A stretch of DNA of 64,000 nt from CAWGXG01 sp963826505 (GTDB taxonomy: Bacteria; Chloroflexota; Anaerolineae; Aggregatilineales; Aggregatilineaceae). The position numbers and the translations under genes were made by a program. How positions within the stretch are numbered: the first letter of the stretch is position 1; every line of letters begins with the position of its first letter. Positions 53,531 to 62,320 of this stretch are shown here, piece by piece. The stretch spans positions 1,736,001 to 1,800,000 of the forward strand of contig CAWGXG010000008.1 in NCBI GenBank assembly GCA_963826505.1. Direction: 5' to 3'. Below the pieces are notes generated by a model. The model had not been told where the DNA came from and searched no databases. It worked only from the letters and a program-made list of their open reading frames with translations.

Positions 53531-53791
53531 GTGATCGAACCGTGTAACCGGCAGTGGGAATACTGCGAACTGCGCCAGGAGATCGCGCAAGGGGTGATGC
53601 ACCGGCAGTATATCTTATTTTACCGGGTGGATGGCCTGAGCGAGGAAGTCCACGTCACCAACCGGGAGAGCGCCATTGCCCGCCTGGGAATTGAGGGCTG
53701 GGAGATGGTGGGTACGTCGGGATCGTTCACGAAGGACAGCAGCGGATTCCGGATCTTCTTCAAGCGGATCGTGCCGCCCAGCGCGGAATGA
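53531..53791 (+). CDS. Small hypothetical protein (86 aa)
   Basis: An 86-residue protein with GTG start (AAGGAG upstream). It reads like a small DUF4177-type alpha/beta protein: WEYCELRQEIAQGV and the central IARLGIEGWEMVGTSGSF, ending GFRIFFKRIVPP. The 'LGxEGWEMV' pattern is typical. It is monocistronic and divergent from the TIR fusion gene. The function is unknown. Confidence 0.7.
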   Translation: MIEPCNRQWEYCELRQEIAQGVMHRQYILFYRVDGLSEEVHVTNRESAIARLGIEGWEMVGTSGSFTKDSSGFRIFFKRIVPPSAE

Positions 53792-53818
53792 CTGGCGTCG
53801 GACTGGATAGTACAAAGA

Positions 53819-53842
53819 ACTGGGAGCGCCATGGCTCCCAGT
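53819..53842. terminator. Hairpin between convergent genes
   Basis: A perfect ACTGGGAGC / GCTCCCAGT stem with a 6 nt loop. The U-tract is weak on both strands, so it may be only a partial terminator. Confidence 0.5.
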
Positions 53843-53877
53843 TGTGATGGTTACGAGATCATCCTCAGCACGCCGCG

Positions 53878-54927
53878 TCAATAGCGGCGACTGCGCCGGT
53901 TGCGGCGATCTTCTTCTTGCTGGCGACGGCGGCGACGGCGTCGCCCGCCAAACAGCAGATTCCAAAAGAATTCGATGAACTTGTCCGCCAGCGGAATCTG
54001 GGCGACGAACCCCACCACTGCCAGCGCCGTGCCCAGGTAACTGGCCTGATTCACTGTGATCAATCCAAACACGTACTTGGTTTCGACCTGAAGCGTCTGG
54101 CCCCAGATGGGAACGTTTGTTGGGCCGGGCGGCTGACCGACGTGGGGCCTCCACGTAATCGCGAGGCCGATCGAAATGATGGAGGTGTGGGAGTTGCTGG
54201 CGGTGAGTGTCCAGCGCCATTCGGCTTCACCGCCGCGCTGTAATGGTTGCTCCGCAGGGGTTACGTCCTCGATATGAAAATCGGGCGCGGACAACGTCGC
54301 GGTAACAAACGCATCGTAATTGTCATAGCGATCGGTGATCAGAATCGGAGTGGCGACTACGGCGTTATCCGCAATCTCGGCCACGGGTTGGAGCGCGCCA
54401 CCCTCAAGCATTTTGAGCTTGATGCGCACCGATCCGCCCCGCCCCACCTGAAATTCCTGCGGCCATTCCAGCTCTACGACGCGCTGCTCGTACCCGGCGA
54501 CGGTGCTCAGCATGCCGCCCTGCCCTTCGCCGGTGGGAGCCGCTGCACCCGAAGACAGCGGCGCGACTTCGACCGCGGTCGAATCATTCAAGGTGATGTC
54601 GGTCGTCAGCGGGACATTCGTCTGGCCGCCAGACGCCATGAGTGGCTGTGGCATTGAAGCCGCCTCGCCGGAGTCGACAGATTGAAGATCGGCCTGGGCC
54701 GCACTCTCAAACTGGGCTTGCATTGGAATCATCGCGGGTCCAGCAGTGGTGTCGGTCACGGTATCCAACTGAGTTCCGCCGCCAGAAGCAGCGATCTCCT
54801 GCTGCGAGTAGAGCACGCCGCCGGTGGTGCGCGCTTCGGTGGACTGCGGTCCGAAAACCAGCCACAGGGTAAACGCTCCGGCCACGATCAACACCAGGCC
54901 AAACAGCATCAACAAGAATCTACGCAT
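53878..54927 (-). CDS. Hypothetical membrane protein with Arg-rich tail
   Basis: I do not recognise this 349-residue protein. It has an N-terminal membrane helix (about residues 4-26), an extracytoplasmic region rich in Ser, Thr, Ala and Gly (about 30-140), and a beta-domain with YEQRVVELEWPQEFQVGRGG to EWRWTLTASNSHTSIISIGL. A second hydrophobic segment lies at about 295-320, and the C-terminus is very basic (GGRRRRRRRQQEEDRRNRRS), which would place it back in the cytoplasm. It is followed on the same strand at 70 bp distance upstream by the 54998 gene, so the two may work together. Confidence 0.65.
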   Translation of the reverse strand: MRRFLLMLFGLVLIVAGAFTLWLVFGPQSTEARTTGGVLYSQQEIAASGGGTQLDTVTDTTAGPAMIPMQAQFESAAQADLQSVDSGEAASMPQPLMASGGQTNVPLTTDITLNDSTAVEVAPLSSGAAAPTGEGQGGMLSTVAGYEQRVVELEWPQEFQVGRGGSVRIKLKMLEGGALQPVAEIADNAVVATPILITDRYDNYDAFVTATLSAPDFHIEDVTPAEQPLQRGGEAEWRWTLTASNSHTSIISIGLAITWRPHVGQPPGPTNVPIWGQTLQVETKYVFGLITVNQASYLGTALAVVGFVAQIPLADKFIEFFWNLLFGGRRRRRRRQQEEDRRNRRSRRY

Positions 54928-54997
54928 CGGGGAATCCTCCTGCGCGGCTGCGCGTGGTCGTCATCACAGCGAACAAACAAAGAGCGCAGAACAGCAT

Positions 54998-55588
54998 CTA
55001 GCGGCTATCAGACTCGGGATTACTCGGCACGATCCCCGTTTGCTGGAGGATAGCGTCCCAATAGTCACCATACACGCCCTGGTGACGCTGGCCCAATTCT
55101 TGCGGCGGGGTGCCGCTCATCAGCGCGAGCGTGTCATCCAGCCACGCGCCCAACTCTTCCATGCCGCCTTGGGTAGACGCCGCGCGCATCTGGCGCAGCT
55201 CGTGCGCGATGTAATCGCGCTGCTCTGGCATCTGAGCCATGACCGCGATGACAGCTTCGGCAATCGAGCCGAGCAGACGGTCGAGCGACATGCTCTCGCC
55301 TTCGGTAGCGGAGGGGCGCGCCACCCCTGACCGCAGCCCGGACACCAGCGACTGCCATGCCGTGTCGTATACGGTGCCGGTCGGCAACGAATCATCGGGC
55401 GAATACAGCAGAGTCAGAACCGCCGCCACGAAGATCGCCTCATCTTCGAGCTGCGCGCTTCGCGTCTGTTCGAGCAGATTGAGCAAATTTGTTTGCCATT
55501 CCGGCATAAGATCGGGGCGCGAGAGTAGGACCAGCAGTGTGTTGTTTACGACGCGATGTACCTGGTCGGACGTCAACCCGTAAGCCAT
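54998..55588 (-). CDS. Hypothetical helical protein (196 aa)
   Basis: I do not recognise this cytoplasmic all-helical protein. It has LTSDQVHRVVNNTLLVLLSR, AIFVAAVLTLLYSPDD and MSLDRLLGSIAEAVIAVMAQ in amphipathic helices; the C-terminus is polar (WDAILQQTGIVPSNP). The start at 55588 has GAAGGCGG upstream. It lies 70 bp upstream of the 53878 membrane protein gene on the same strand, in the order helical protein then membrane protein, and I suggest a shared transcript. Confidence 0.6.
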   Translation of the reverse strand: MAYGLTSDQVHRVVNNTLLVLLSRPDLMPEWQTNLLNLLEQTRSAQLEDEAIFVAAVLTLLYSPDDSLPTGTVYDTAWQSLVSGLRSGVARPSATEGESMSLDRLLGSIAEAVIAVMAQMPEQRDYIAHELRQMRAASTQGGMEELGAWLDDTLALMSGTPPQELGQRHQGVYGDYWDAILQQTGIVPSNPESDSR

Positions 55589-55724
55589 CAAACCGCCTTC
55601 ATGTCTCTCAACTGAATGGGGACCCTGGTTCGTAACCACCTATTCGACACGATCATACCGCATTCTAGTCCAGAGCGCAGATCATGCGCGGACATGGCCG
55701 TCGTCGCCACGGCTGAGTCCGGCT

Positions 55725-56621
55725 TCAGTCAAGGCCCTCGAACAGGTCGTGCTCGACCGGCGCACCAGGGAGTGACTCGGGCCAGGCGCGAGTAAATTCC
55801 TGGTGGCGTACCATCACGCGCCACACGCGGTCGAGCAGACCGCCCGACTGGCGCGGGTTCTGCTGGCTGGCATGGCATCCGGCGGCGGCATCCCACGCGG
55901 CCTGATACGATCCCACCTTGATGCGTGCATTGGTCGGAAGCTGGCGATCCAGTGCGGCCTGCAAATCCAGATCGTGATTGCGGCCCATGTGACGCACGTC
56001 CTCGCCCCGCAGTCGTGCCGTCCACAGCATCATGCGCAGGGATAGACGGGGGAAAGTCATGTAATAGAGCTTGGCGGGCTGGTACGCTTCGACCCCATCA
56101 GCGATCTGATCGGGGTATTTCTCCGGATCGCCCGCCTCATGAAAAGCGCGCGTGGTCGTCTCGTGCATCCGGATATGATCGGGATGCCCGTAGCCGCCGT
56201 AGGGATCGAAGGTCACCACGACCTGCGGACGCAGCCGCCGAATCTCGCGCACAATGCGCCCGGTCACGACATCAGGCGGAGCCTGCCACAAGCACTTGGG
56301 GTGTTTGTTTTCCGGGGTTCCCATCATGCCACTGTCGCGGTATCCAAAAGTAATCACGTCGTTGATGCCCAACACGCTGGCGGCGCAGTGCAGCTCTTCC
56401 AAACGCAGATCGGCTATCGACTCGTAACCGTTCATTCGCTCTGAATCGACCGTGCCTACGTCGCCGTTAGTCGAACAGATCAGACTGACCGCTACGCCCT
56501 GCTGGGCGTAATAGGCGATCGCGCCGCCCATGCCAAACGATTCGTCGTCTGGGTGGGCCAGGCTGATCAGCATGCGATGCTTGGCTGTAGTGTTCGGTTG
56601 CTCATCCGGTGACTTCATCAT
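55725..56621 (-). CDS. PIG-L family deacetylase
   Basis: A 298-residue zinc-dependent N-deacetylase of the GlcNAc-PI/MshB family. The first metal motif is SLAHPDDESFGMGGAIAYYA (AHPDDE) and the second YGGYGHPDHIRMH (HPDH). STNGDVGTVDSERM and LRPQVVVTFDPYGG are also typical. The substrate is probably an acetylated amino sugar conjugate. The ATG overlaps the cutA stop by 20 bp, so the pair is cotranslated. Acts in the cytoplasm. Confidence 0.88.
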   Translation of the reverse strand: MMKSPDEQPNTTAKHRMLISLAHPDDESFGMGGAIAYYAQQGVAVSLICSTNGDVGTVDSERMNGYESIADLRLEELHCAASVLGINDVITFGYRDSGMMGTPENKHPKCLWQAPPDVVTGRIVREIRRLRPQVVVTFDPYGGYGHPDHIRMHETTTRAFHEAGDPEKYPDQIADGVEAYQPAKLYYMTFPRLSLRMMLWTARLRGEDVRHMGRNHDLDLQAALDRQLPTNARIKVGSYQAAWDAAAGCHASQQNPRQSGGLLDRVWRVMVRHQEFTRAWPESLPGAPVEHDLFEGLD

Positions 56622-56919
56622 CCATCCACTTCAGATACTCGTGGGAGCCCAACACAACAGGCATCCCGATAATTTCCGGCGTATCGTACGTGTGCAGCGC
56701 GAGCACGGAATTCATCAACTCGTCAAACTGTTCCGCACGTGTCTTGATGACCATTAACGTTTCCTCTTCCTCTTGAATTTCGCCTTTCCACAGGAACATG
56801 GAGTCCACTGGGACGAAATTCACACAGGCCGCTAACTTATTTTGCAGCAGGCGGCGCGCAATACGCCGTGCCTGGACTTCGGAAGAGGCCGTGACGAGAA
56901 CCACAAGATGTTCGTTCAT
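56602..56919 (-). CDS. cutA: Divalent-cation tolerance protein CutA
   Basis: A 105-residue trimeric CutA1-family protein: LVVLVTASSEVQARRIARRL, NKLAACVNFVPVDSMFLWKG, TLMVIKTRAEQFDELMNSV and YDTPEIIGMPVVLGSHEYL. The family is tied to copper tolerance, though its exact role is unsettled. The ATG at 56919 has GGAG upstream; a TTG two codons earlier is less likely. It is upstream of, and overlaps, the PIG-L gene. Confidence 0.92.
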   Translation of the reverse strand: MNEHLVVLVTASSEVQARRIARRLLQNKLAACVNFVPVDSMFLWKGEIQEEEETLMVIKTRAEQFDELMNSVLALHTYDTPEIIGMPVVLGSHEYLKWMDDEVTG

Positions 56920-57195
56920 TGACAACTCCGGCTTGCAGATTGTGCCATTTATTCACGGTAAACGTATCGTCCCGCAAGGACGACGCGGCCTGCTCGCGCC
57001 CGTCTAGGAATCAGGGCGCCGTAGGCGAGATTATAGCACGGCAGGCCGGGCGTGATAAGCGTTTGTTGCGAAGATGGCCCGCCGTACGGACGAGACAACG
57101 CGTCGAAGAATCTGGAAGGATTGCCCAGAGCGCGGCATAATCAACGATTTGTGTATCCGGCAGCCGGTAGGCTACAAGCATACCGGAGCCAGAGA

Positions 57196-58794
57196 ATGGG
57201 ACTTACTTGTGAGGGGGCTACTCTGTTTAACCGTACAACACTGCCTGCCGCGCTAGACGCGACCGCTGCGAACGGACTCGCCGGGCCGGTGGCCACCTTC
57301 GAAGATGAAGCCGCGATCGGGCGGCGAACGTTCTTGATCGCGAGTGTGGCGATCACGCTGGCCGGGCTCGGTCTGCGCGTGTGGAATCTGGGCGCAGCGG
57401 GCTTGTGGACGGACGAAGCCATGACTGCGATGCGCGCCCAGGCTCCGTTCCAGGAATCGCTGGATTCGATCGTCGCGGCGGGTAACCAAACTCCGCTCTA
57501 TTTCTGGTTGCTGCGCCTGTTCCCCAATTCGAGCGATCTGCTGCTGCGGCTACCTTCAGTTTTGGTGGGCGTATTGGGTATCGCCTTGATGATTTTCGCC
57601 GTGCTGCGGCTCTATCACAGCCGCGAGATGGCGTTGTGGGCCGGGACACTGCTGGCCGTGAATCCGTTTCACGTCTGGCTGTCGCGCACGGCGCGACCCT
57701 ACGCGTTGGTGTTCACGTTGGCGCTGTTCACGTCGTATCTGTTTCTGATGATACTGCGCGGGCATCGCAGCCGTGCCATGTGGATCGCGTTCACGATCAG
57801 CAGCATGGTCACGTATTTCGCGCATTTTACATCGCTGGCGTTGTTTGCCGCGGAGTACATCACTTTCGCGCTGATCGTACGGCGCGAGTACCGGCTGTTC
57901 CGGCGCTGGATTGTCGCGCAGATCATTGCGGCTATCCCCACGCTGACCTGGGTGTACTATTCGCTCAGCCAGCCGCACGGGATTAAGTCGGAATGGATTC
58001 CGCACCCCGTGCTGCGCGACCTGCCACTGACGCTGTGGAACCTGACGCTGGGCTATGACGGGGTTTTTCATTGGGCGGTGGTGCCCGCCCTGGTCATCGT
58101 CACGTTCGGGATCGGCGCTGGGTTGATCGTCGGGCTGCGCAGCTATCGCAGCGATCTGACGACCTATTACTGGGTCTGGCTGGTGCTGGCCCCCTGGCTG
58201 CCGGTGTTCGTCGCGTCACGCCTCGTCGTGTCGATCTACGTGGATCGCTATTTCACAACCTTCGAGCCGGCGCTGCTCGTGCTGTTGATCCTGGGTCTGC
58301 GCATGGGGACGCGACGGATGTGGCGCGCGGCCCTGATCGTCGTGATGCTGACCAGCTTGTGTACCGTCGCGTGGGCCTTCCACGACGGCTCCTACCAGCG
58401 GGCGGATTGGCGCGGCGCGGCGCATTACGTCGCCGGGCATCTCCAGCCGGGCGACGTGATCCTGTTGGAGCGTGACAACACGCGCGTAGTCTTCGACCGC
58501 TATTTCACACCGGCCCCAAACACGGACGCGCCCGCGATCGTCCTGCTGTCGGACGCCCCCGATCCGGCACAGATCGGGCAGGACGCGGCGCGCGTGTGGG
58601 TGCTCTACCGCAACCCGAACGAGGACGTGCACCGCATGGGCGCGATGCCCGCCTTCGATCCGTGGGATCCGGCGCTGTCGGATATGGGCGCGTGGCTGAG
58701 CGCACGTCACGGCGATCTGATCGAGCAGCGCACGTACAAGGGTGTGACGCTGCTGCTGCTCAACCCACATGCGGCCGCACCGGATAGAAATTAG
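57196..58794 (+). CDS. GT39-like membrane glycosyltransferase
   Basis: A 532-residue integral membrane protein with about ten or more helices, of the glycosyltransferase 39/ArnT-like family, which uses polyprenyl-phosphate sugars. The first extracytoplasmic loop has the acidic pair in NLGAAGLWTDEAMTAMRAQA, and PLYFWLLRLFPNSSDLLLRLPS is the family's early signature. VNPFHVWLSRTARPYALVF and DRYFTTFEPALLVLLILG follow. The ATG at 57196 has GGAG upstream. A hairpin with A-run (terminator for the opposite gene) follows. Its donor and acceptor are unknown. Confidence 0.85.
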   Translation: MGLTCEGATLFNRTTLPAALDATAANGLAGPVATFEDEAAIGRRTFLIASVAITLAGLGLRVWNLGAAGLWTDEAMTAMRAQAPFQESLDSIVAAGNQTPLYFWLLRLFPNSSDLLLRLPSVLVGVLGIALMIFAVLRLYHSREMALWAGTLLAVNPFHVWLSRTARPYALVFTLALFTSYLFLMILRGHRSRAMWIAFTISSMVTYFAHFTSLALFAAEYITFALIVRREYRLFRRWIVAQIIAAIPTLTWVYYSLSQPHGIKSEWIPHPVLRDLPLTLWNLTLGYDGVFHWAVVPALVIVTFGIGAGLIVGLRSYRSDLTTYYWVWLVLAPWLPVFVASRLVVSIYVDRYFTTFEPALLVLLILGLRMGTRRMWRAALIVVMLTSLCTVAWAFHDGSYQRADWRGAAHYVAGHLQPGDVILLERDNTRVVFDRYFTPAPNTDAPAIVLLSDAPDPAQIGQDAARVWVLYRNPNEDVHRMGAMPAFDPWDPALSDMGAWLSARHGDLIEQRTYKGVTLLLLNPHAAAPDRN

Positions 58795-58810
58795 CGCGTA
58801 AAGACGCATC

Positions 58811-58840
58811 AAAAAAAGGCCGGGAGATGATTTCCCGGCC
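58811..58840 (-). terminator. Rho-independent terminator for the GHMP kinase gene
   Basis: GGCCGGGA / TCCCGGCC stem (58818-58825 / 58833-58840); on the minus strand it is followed by TTTTTTT. Confidence 0.88.
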
Positions 58841-58879
58841 CTCATGATTCCTTATCTTGGATATCGAGATCGGCGCCGG

Positions 58880-59926
58880 CTACTCCCACACGCGCAAGCC
58901 AAATCGGCTGAGGTAGATCGGCAGGCTCTTGAAGAGCGGGTTGGCTTCCTCGATGGCTTTGATCATCTGGCGTTTTTCGCTGGATGTCGAACCACACAAC
59001 AGCGTAATCGAGCCACCGTCGCCCCCTGCCCCGTTGACCTTCCAGCCCAACGCGCCATTTTGCTGGGCCACCTCGATGAGTTGGTGCGCGTCCTCGCTGA
59101 TCAAGTCGGGATGCAGCACGCCCTGCGCTTCGGTGTTCATGGTCATGGCACGGCCAAGCTGTTTCCAGTCGGCAGCGTAGACAGCATCGCGTGCCATCTC
59201 GGCGGTCTTGCGCAGCGTGTCGAGTGCCGAGTGATCCGCCCCGCTTTCCAGCCGGGCGATCACCTGTTTGTGCACCTCGGACGACTGGTGCGCCTTCCCC
59301 AGGAAGAACAGCACGAGCCGCCGTTCCAATTCCCACCAGATCGAGTTGGGCACCTGAATCTGCGAAACGGTGGCGTGTGGGTATTTGAACATCTCGATGA
59401 AGTTCACGCCGCCATAGGCCGCACACAATTGATCTTGAATGCCGCTTTGCAGCCCGAGCAAATCCGTTTCGACGCGGTGGGCGGCATAGGCGATCTCGTG
59501 GGGCGTCATGGTGCCGGGCGTCAGGCGATCCAACGCGCCAATCAGCGCGACGGTGATCGAGGCGGACGTGCCGGTCGAGCACCCGGCGGGCACTTCGGAA
59601 TAGACCGTGATGTGCAGCGCGATGTCCTCAGGCACGCGCATGATTTCGATCGCGGCTTCCAACAAAGGATGGCGATCCCAATCCGCATGACCGGGCACGA
59701 TGGGGTACACGTCGCCATAGTTTTCCGCGTAAAGAATGATGCGGTGCTTGCGTGACTCTACCGGGTAGACCTTGACCTGCACTTCGACGTAGGGATACAC
59801 ACCAATATTAAAGATTTCGCCATGCCCCGCGAACCACGTATCGGTCCAACCGCCGTTATCGCAAATGCGGATGGGCGCGACACTGTTGATCACGCGTAGG
59901 GGCTTGGCCTGTATCTCGGCACTCAC
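58880..59926 (-). CDS. GHMP kinase family protein (sugar kinase-like)
   Basis: A 348-residue GHMP-superfamily kinase. The N-terminal motif APIRICDNGGWTDTWFAG, the ATP loop EVPAGCSTGTSASITVALIG and the C-terminal NGAGGDGGSITLL are intact, in the pattern of heptose or L-fucose-type sugar kinases (galactokinase-like). LQSGIQDQLCAAYGG carries the catalytic Asp. The GTG start at 59926 has AGAGGA upstream. It ends at a strong terminator. The sugar substrate is unknown. Confidence 0.85.
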   Translation of the reverse strand: MSAEIQAKPLRVINSVAPIRICDNGGWTDTWFAGHGEIFNIGVYPYVEVQVKVYPVESRKHRIILYAENYGDVYPIVPGHADWDRHPLLEAAIEIMRVPEDIALHITVYSEVPAGCSTGTSASITVALIGALDRLTPGTMTPHEIAYAAHRVETDLLGLQSGIQDQLCAAYGGVNFIEMFKYPHATVSQIQVPNSIWWELERRLVLFFLGKAHQSSEVHKQVIARLESGADHSALDTLRKTAEMARDAVYAADWKQLGRAMTMNTEAQGVLHPDLISEDAHQLIEVAQQNGALGWKVNGAGGDGGSITLLCGSTSSEKRQMIKAIEEANPLFKSLPIYLSRFGLRVWE

Positions 59927-60061
59927 AACCAAAATCCTCTCTTCAGCACGCCCAACCCGGGTCTATTTAAGTTGCGCACAGTATACAACCCTGCCCGCCT
60001 TCGTGCGACCGGAAAAAGCGAGGCACCGCCAATCCAATATTACAGTTTGTTGCAGTCAGGG

Positions 60062-62224
60062 TTACGTAGCCTGCGGCAGCAGCGCGGCGATCTCCGATAC
60101 TTCCGGCGCGTGCAGGATCGTGTAGAGGCGCAGGGCCTCACTCAACAATTTTTGGGCAGCCTGGATCTTCCCATCGGCCTTGGCGAGCGCACCCTGAGCC
60201 ATTAGGGCATCAGCATTACCGCGCAGAAAACCCATCTTGCGAGCACGCGTTTCGGCCTCGGACGCCAGGGCGCGCGCTTCGTCGGCCCGCCCGGCCTGGG
60301 CCAGCAGCAACGCCAGACGCGCCTGGGCGCGGACCCACGTCTCCTGATCGCCCGTCGCCTGACTGCCCTCGACCGCTTCTTTCAGCAGCGTTTCAGCCTC
60401 GTCCCGGCGGTCCAACGCGATCAGAGTCTCGGCCATGTCCGATCGGAACGACGCCAGCCAGCGCTGGTTGTCCAACGCGGTGGCCGCGGTGATGGCCTGT
60501 TTGTGCAAGGAGCGCGCCGCTTCATAATCTTTAAGCAGGTAATAGGTGCGCGCGAGGTTGTTCGTCTGCACGGCGACCAAGAGCAGATCGTCCAGCGTGC
60601 GGCTGATCGTCAGCGCGCTTTCCAGGCGATCGATCGCAGTCTGGGGCCGGTTAGTGAGCGTATAGAACCATCCGAGATTCCCCAGACGCAAACTTTCGGC
60701 GTGGGTATCACCGATCTGCTGGGCGATGGTGATCGACTCGTCATAAAATGCCTGCGCCGTGTCGATGTCACCCATTTCGGTGTAGACTGTCGCCGCGTTG
60801 GAGAGTACGAGTCCGCGCGTCGGCGGGTGATCGACATAGTTGAGCAGCATCAGCGCTTTTTCGTATTCGTCCAAGGCGCTCTTGAATTCGCCCGCTTCGC
60901 GCCGGGCCGACGCGATGTCGCAGCGCAACCGCGCTAGCGCCGGGGCGTGACCGGGGCCATCGAGGACGCGCAGCGCCTCCTGCCAATAGCCGAGAGCCCG
61001 CTCGCGATCGCCGCGGCGGATGGCCAACCCGCCGAGAAGACTCAGAGCATCAGCCTGGCGCGCGGGAGACGTGTCGGAGGTGGCAATATTACGGGCATGT
61101 TCGGCGAATTCAGCGGCCTGGTCCAGCGTGCCGCGGCGCATGGCTATATTGCCCAACGTGAGCAAAATCTGGATGTGCTCTTCGTGATTGTTTAGCTGTC
61201 CTTCATCATAAAAATGGAGCGCCTCGGACAAAAAGCTCTGCGCGCGCTCCATGTCGCCCATCGCCTGGGCAGCCATGCCGAGCCGGGTCAGCGCGACGGC
61301 TTCGTGCGCGGCGTTGCCGGTGCTGCGCGCCTGGGCCAGCGCCCGTGTGGCGTATTCTTCGGCCTGGGCGCTGTCGCCTGTGCGGCGGTATGCGGTGGTG
61401 AGGTCCAGCGCGCTGTTCATGAAGAACTCGGCGGACCGGTTGCCCAACCGAAGCGCGAGATTTTCGGCTTCCTGCAAATGCTGGATCGCGATTTTGTAAT
61501 CGCGCAGATCCATTTCGAGCCGGGCCAGCGCCTGCAAAGAACGCAGCTCAAGCTCCGCCTGCCCCGATTGCCGCGCCAGACGGACCGCCTGCTGGTACAA
61601 GCGCAGCGCCTGTGGGCGTTCGCCAACGGCTAAGGTCGCCTCGGCCAGCGCGCCCATTACCTGCGCGGCGAGCTGGAACTGCTGACCCGCCTGGACAATC
61701 GCCACGGCTTCTTTGAGCAAATGCTGGGCGTAGCTCGGGTTGTCTTGATTCATATAGTCGCGGGCGAGATTTTCAAGCGTCAGGGCGACGACCTCGGCGG
61801 CACCGGACTCACGGGCCGCTTCGAGCGCCTGCTGGTGGTAGGACTGCGCTTCGCCCCACTGGTCCTGCTTGGAATAGAACGATCCCAAATTGTTGAGGCT
61901 GCGTGCGCGTGCCCGCGCATCCTTGAGCGTCCCTGCGATTTCAAGCGCTTCGTCGAAGACCGGGCGAGCGGAGGCGAAATCGCCCTGCGCGACATACGTT
62001 GCGCCAATCCCGCTTAAGAAGTGTTCCACGTTGGCGGGCGTGCCTACTGTACGCGCCAGTGTGAGTCCGCGCTCGTACGTTTCGAGTGCCGTCTGGTGAT
62101 AACCCTGTTCGAGCGCCGTCGCGGCTGTCTCAAGCAGGGTGTTCATTTCCTGCTGGGCTGGAGTCAGAGTTGGCTGTCGGTTCTGCGTTTTGGTCCCTAA
62201 CATCCGGTTGAATAAATTTTGCAT
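60062..62224 (-). CDS. Tetratricopeptide-repeat protein
   Basis: A 720-residue cytoplasmic protein made almost wholly of TPR repeats (about 15-18), with the typical A/G pattern (AARSLHKQAITAATALDNQR, ALGYWQEALRVLDGPGHAP, SAQAEEYATRALAQARSTGN). A short basic N-terminus precedes the repeats. It is likely a scaffold or a sensor-type adaptor, as with TPR proteins coupled to signalling. AAGGA lies upstream of the ATG. It is followed at 135 bp by the GHMP kinase gene. There is no catalytic domain. Confidence 0.82.
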   Translation of the reverse strand: MQNLFNRMLGTKTQNRQPTLTPAQQEMNTLLETAATALEQGYHQTALETYERGLTLARTVGTPANVEHFLSGIGATYVAQGDFASARPVFDEALEIAGTLKDARARARSLNNLGSFYSKQDQWGEAQSYHQQALEAARESGAAEVVALTLENLARDYMNQDNPSYAQHLLKEAVAIVQAGQQFQLAAQVMGALAEATLAVGERPQALRLYQQAVRLARQSGQAELELRSLQALARLEMDLRDYKIAIQHLQEAENLALRLGNRSAEFFMNSALDLTTAYRRTGDSAQAEEYATRALAQARSTGNAAHEAVALTRLGMAAQAMGDMERAQSFLSEALHFYDEGQLNNHEEHIQILLTLGNIAMRRGTLDQAAEFAEHARNIATSDTSPARQADALSLLGGLAIRRGDRERALGYWQEALRVLDGPGHAPALARLRCDIASARREAGEFKSALDEYEKALMLLNYVDHPPTRGLVLSNAATVYTEMGDIDTAQAFYDESITIAQQIGDTHAESLRLGNLGWFYTLTNRPQTAIDRLESALTISRTLDDLLLVAVQTNNLARTYYLLKDYEAARSLHKQAITAATALDNQRWLASFRSDMAETLIALDRRDEAETLLKEAVEGSQATGDQETWVRAQARLALLLAQAGRADEARALASEAETRARKMGFLRGNADALMAQGALAKADGKIQAAQKLLSEALRLYTILHAPEVSEIAALLPQAT

Positions 62225-62320
62225 CAGTCAATCCTTCTCACCTGACAACAGTTTTCCGTCTTCGGTGCTCCCCGGCGGAGCCGGTCTTACAGGAAGCGCG
62301 CCACAGCGCGCAGAAGAGTT

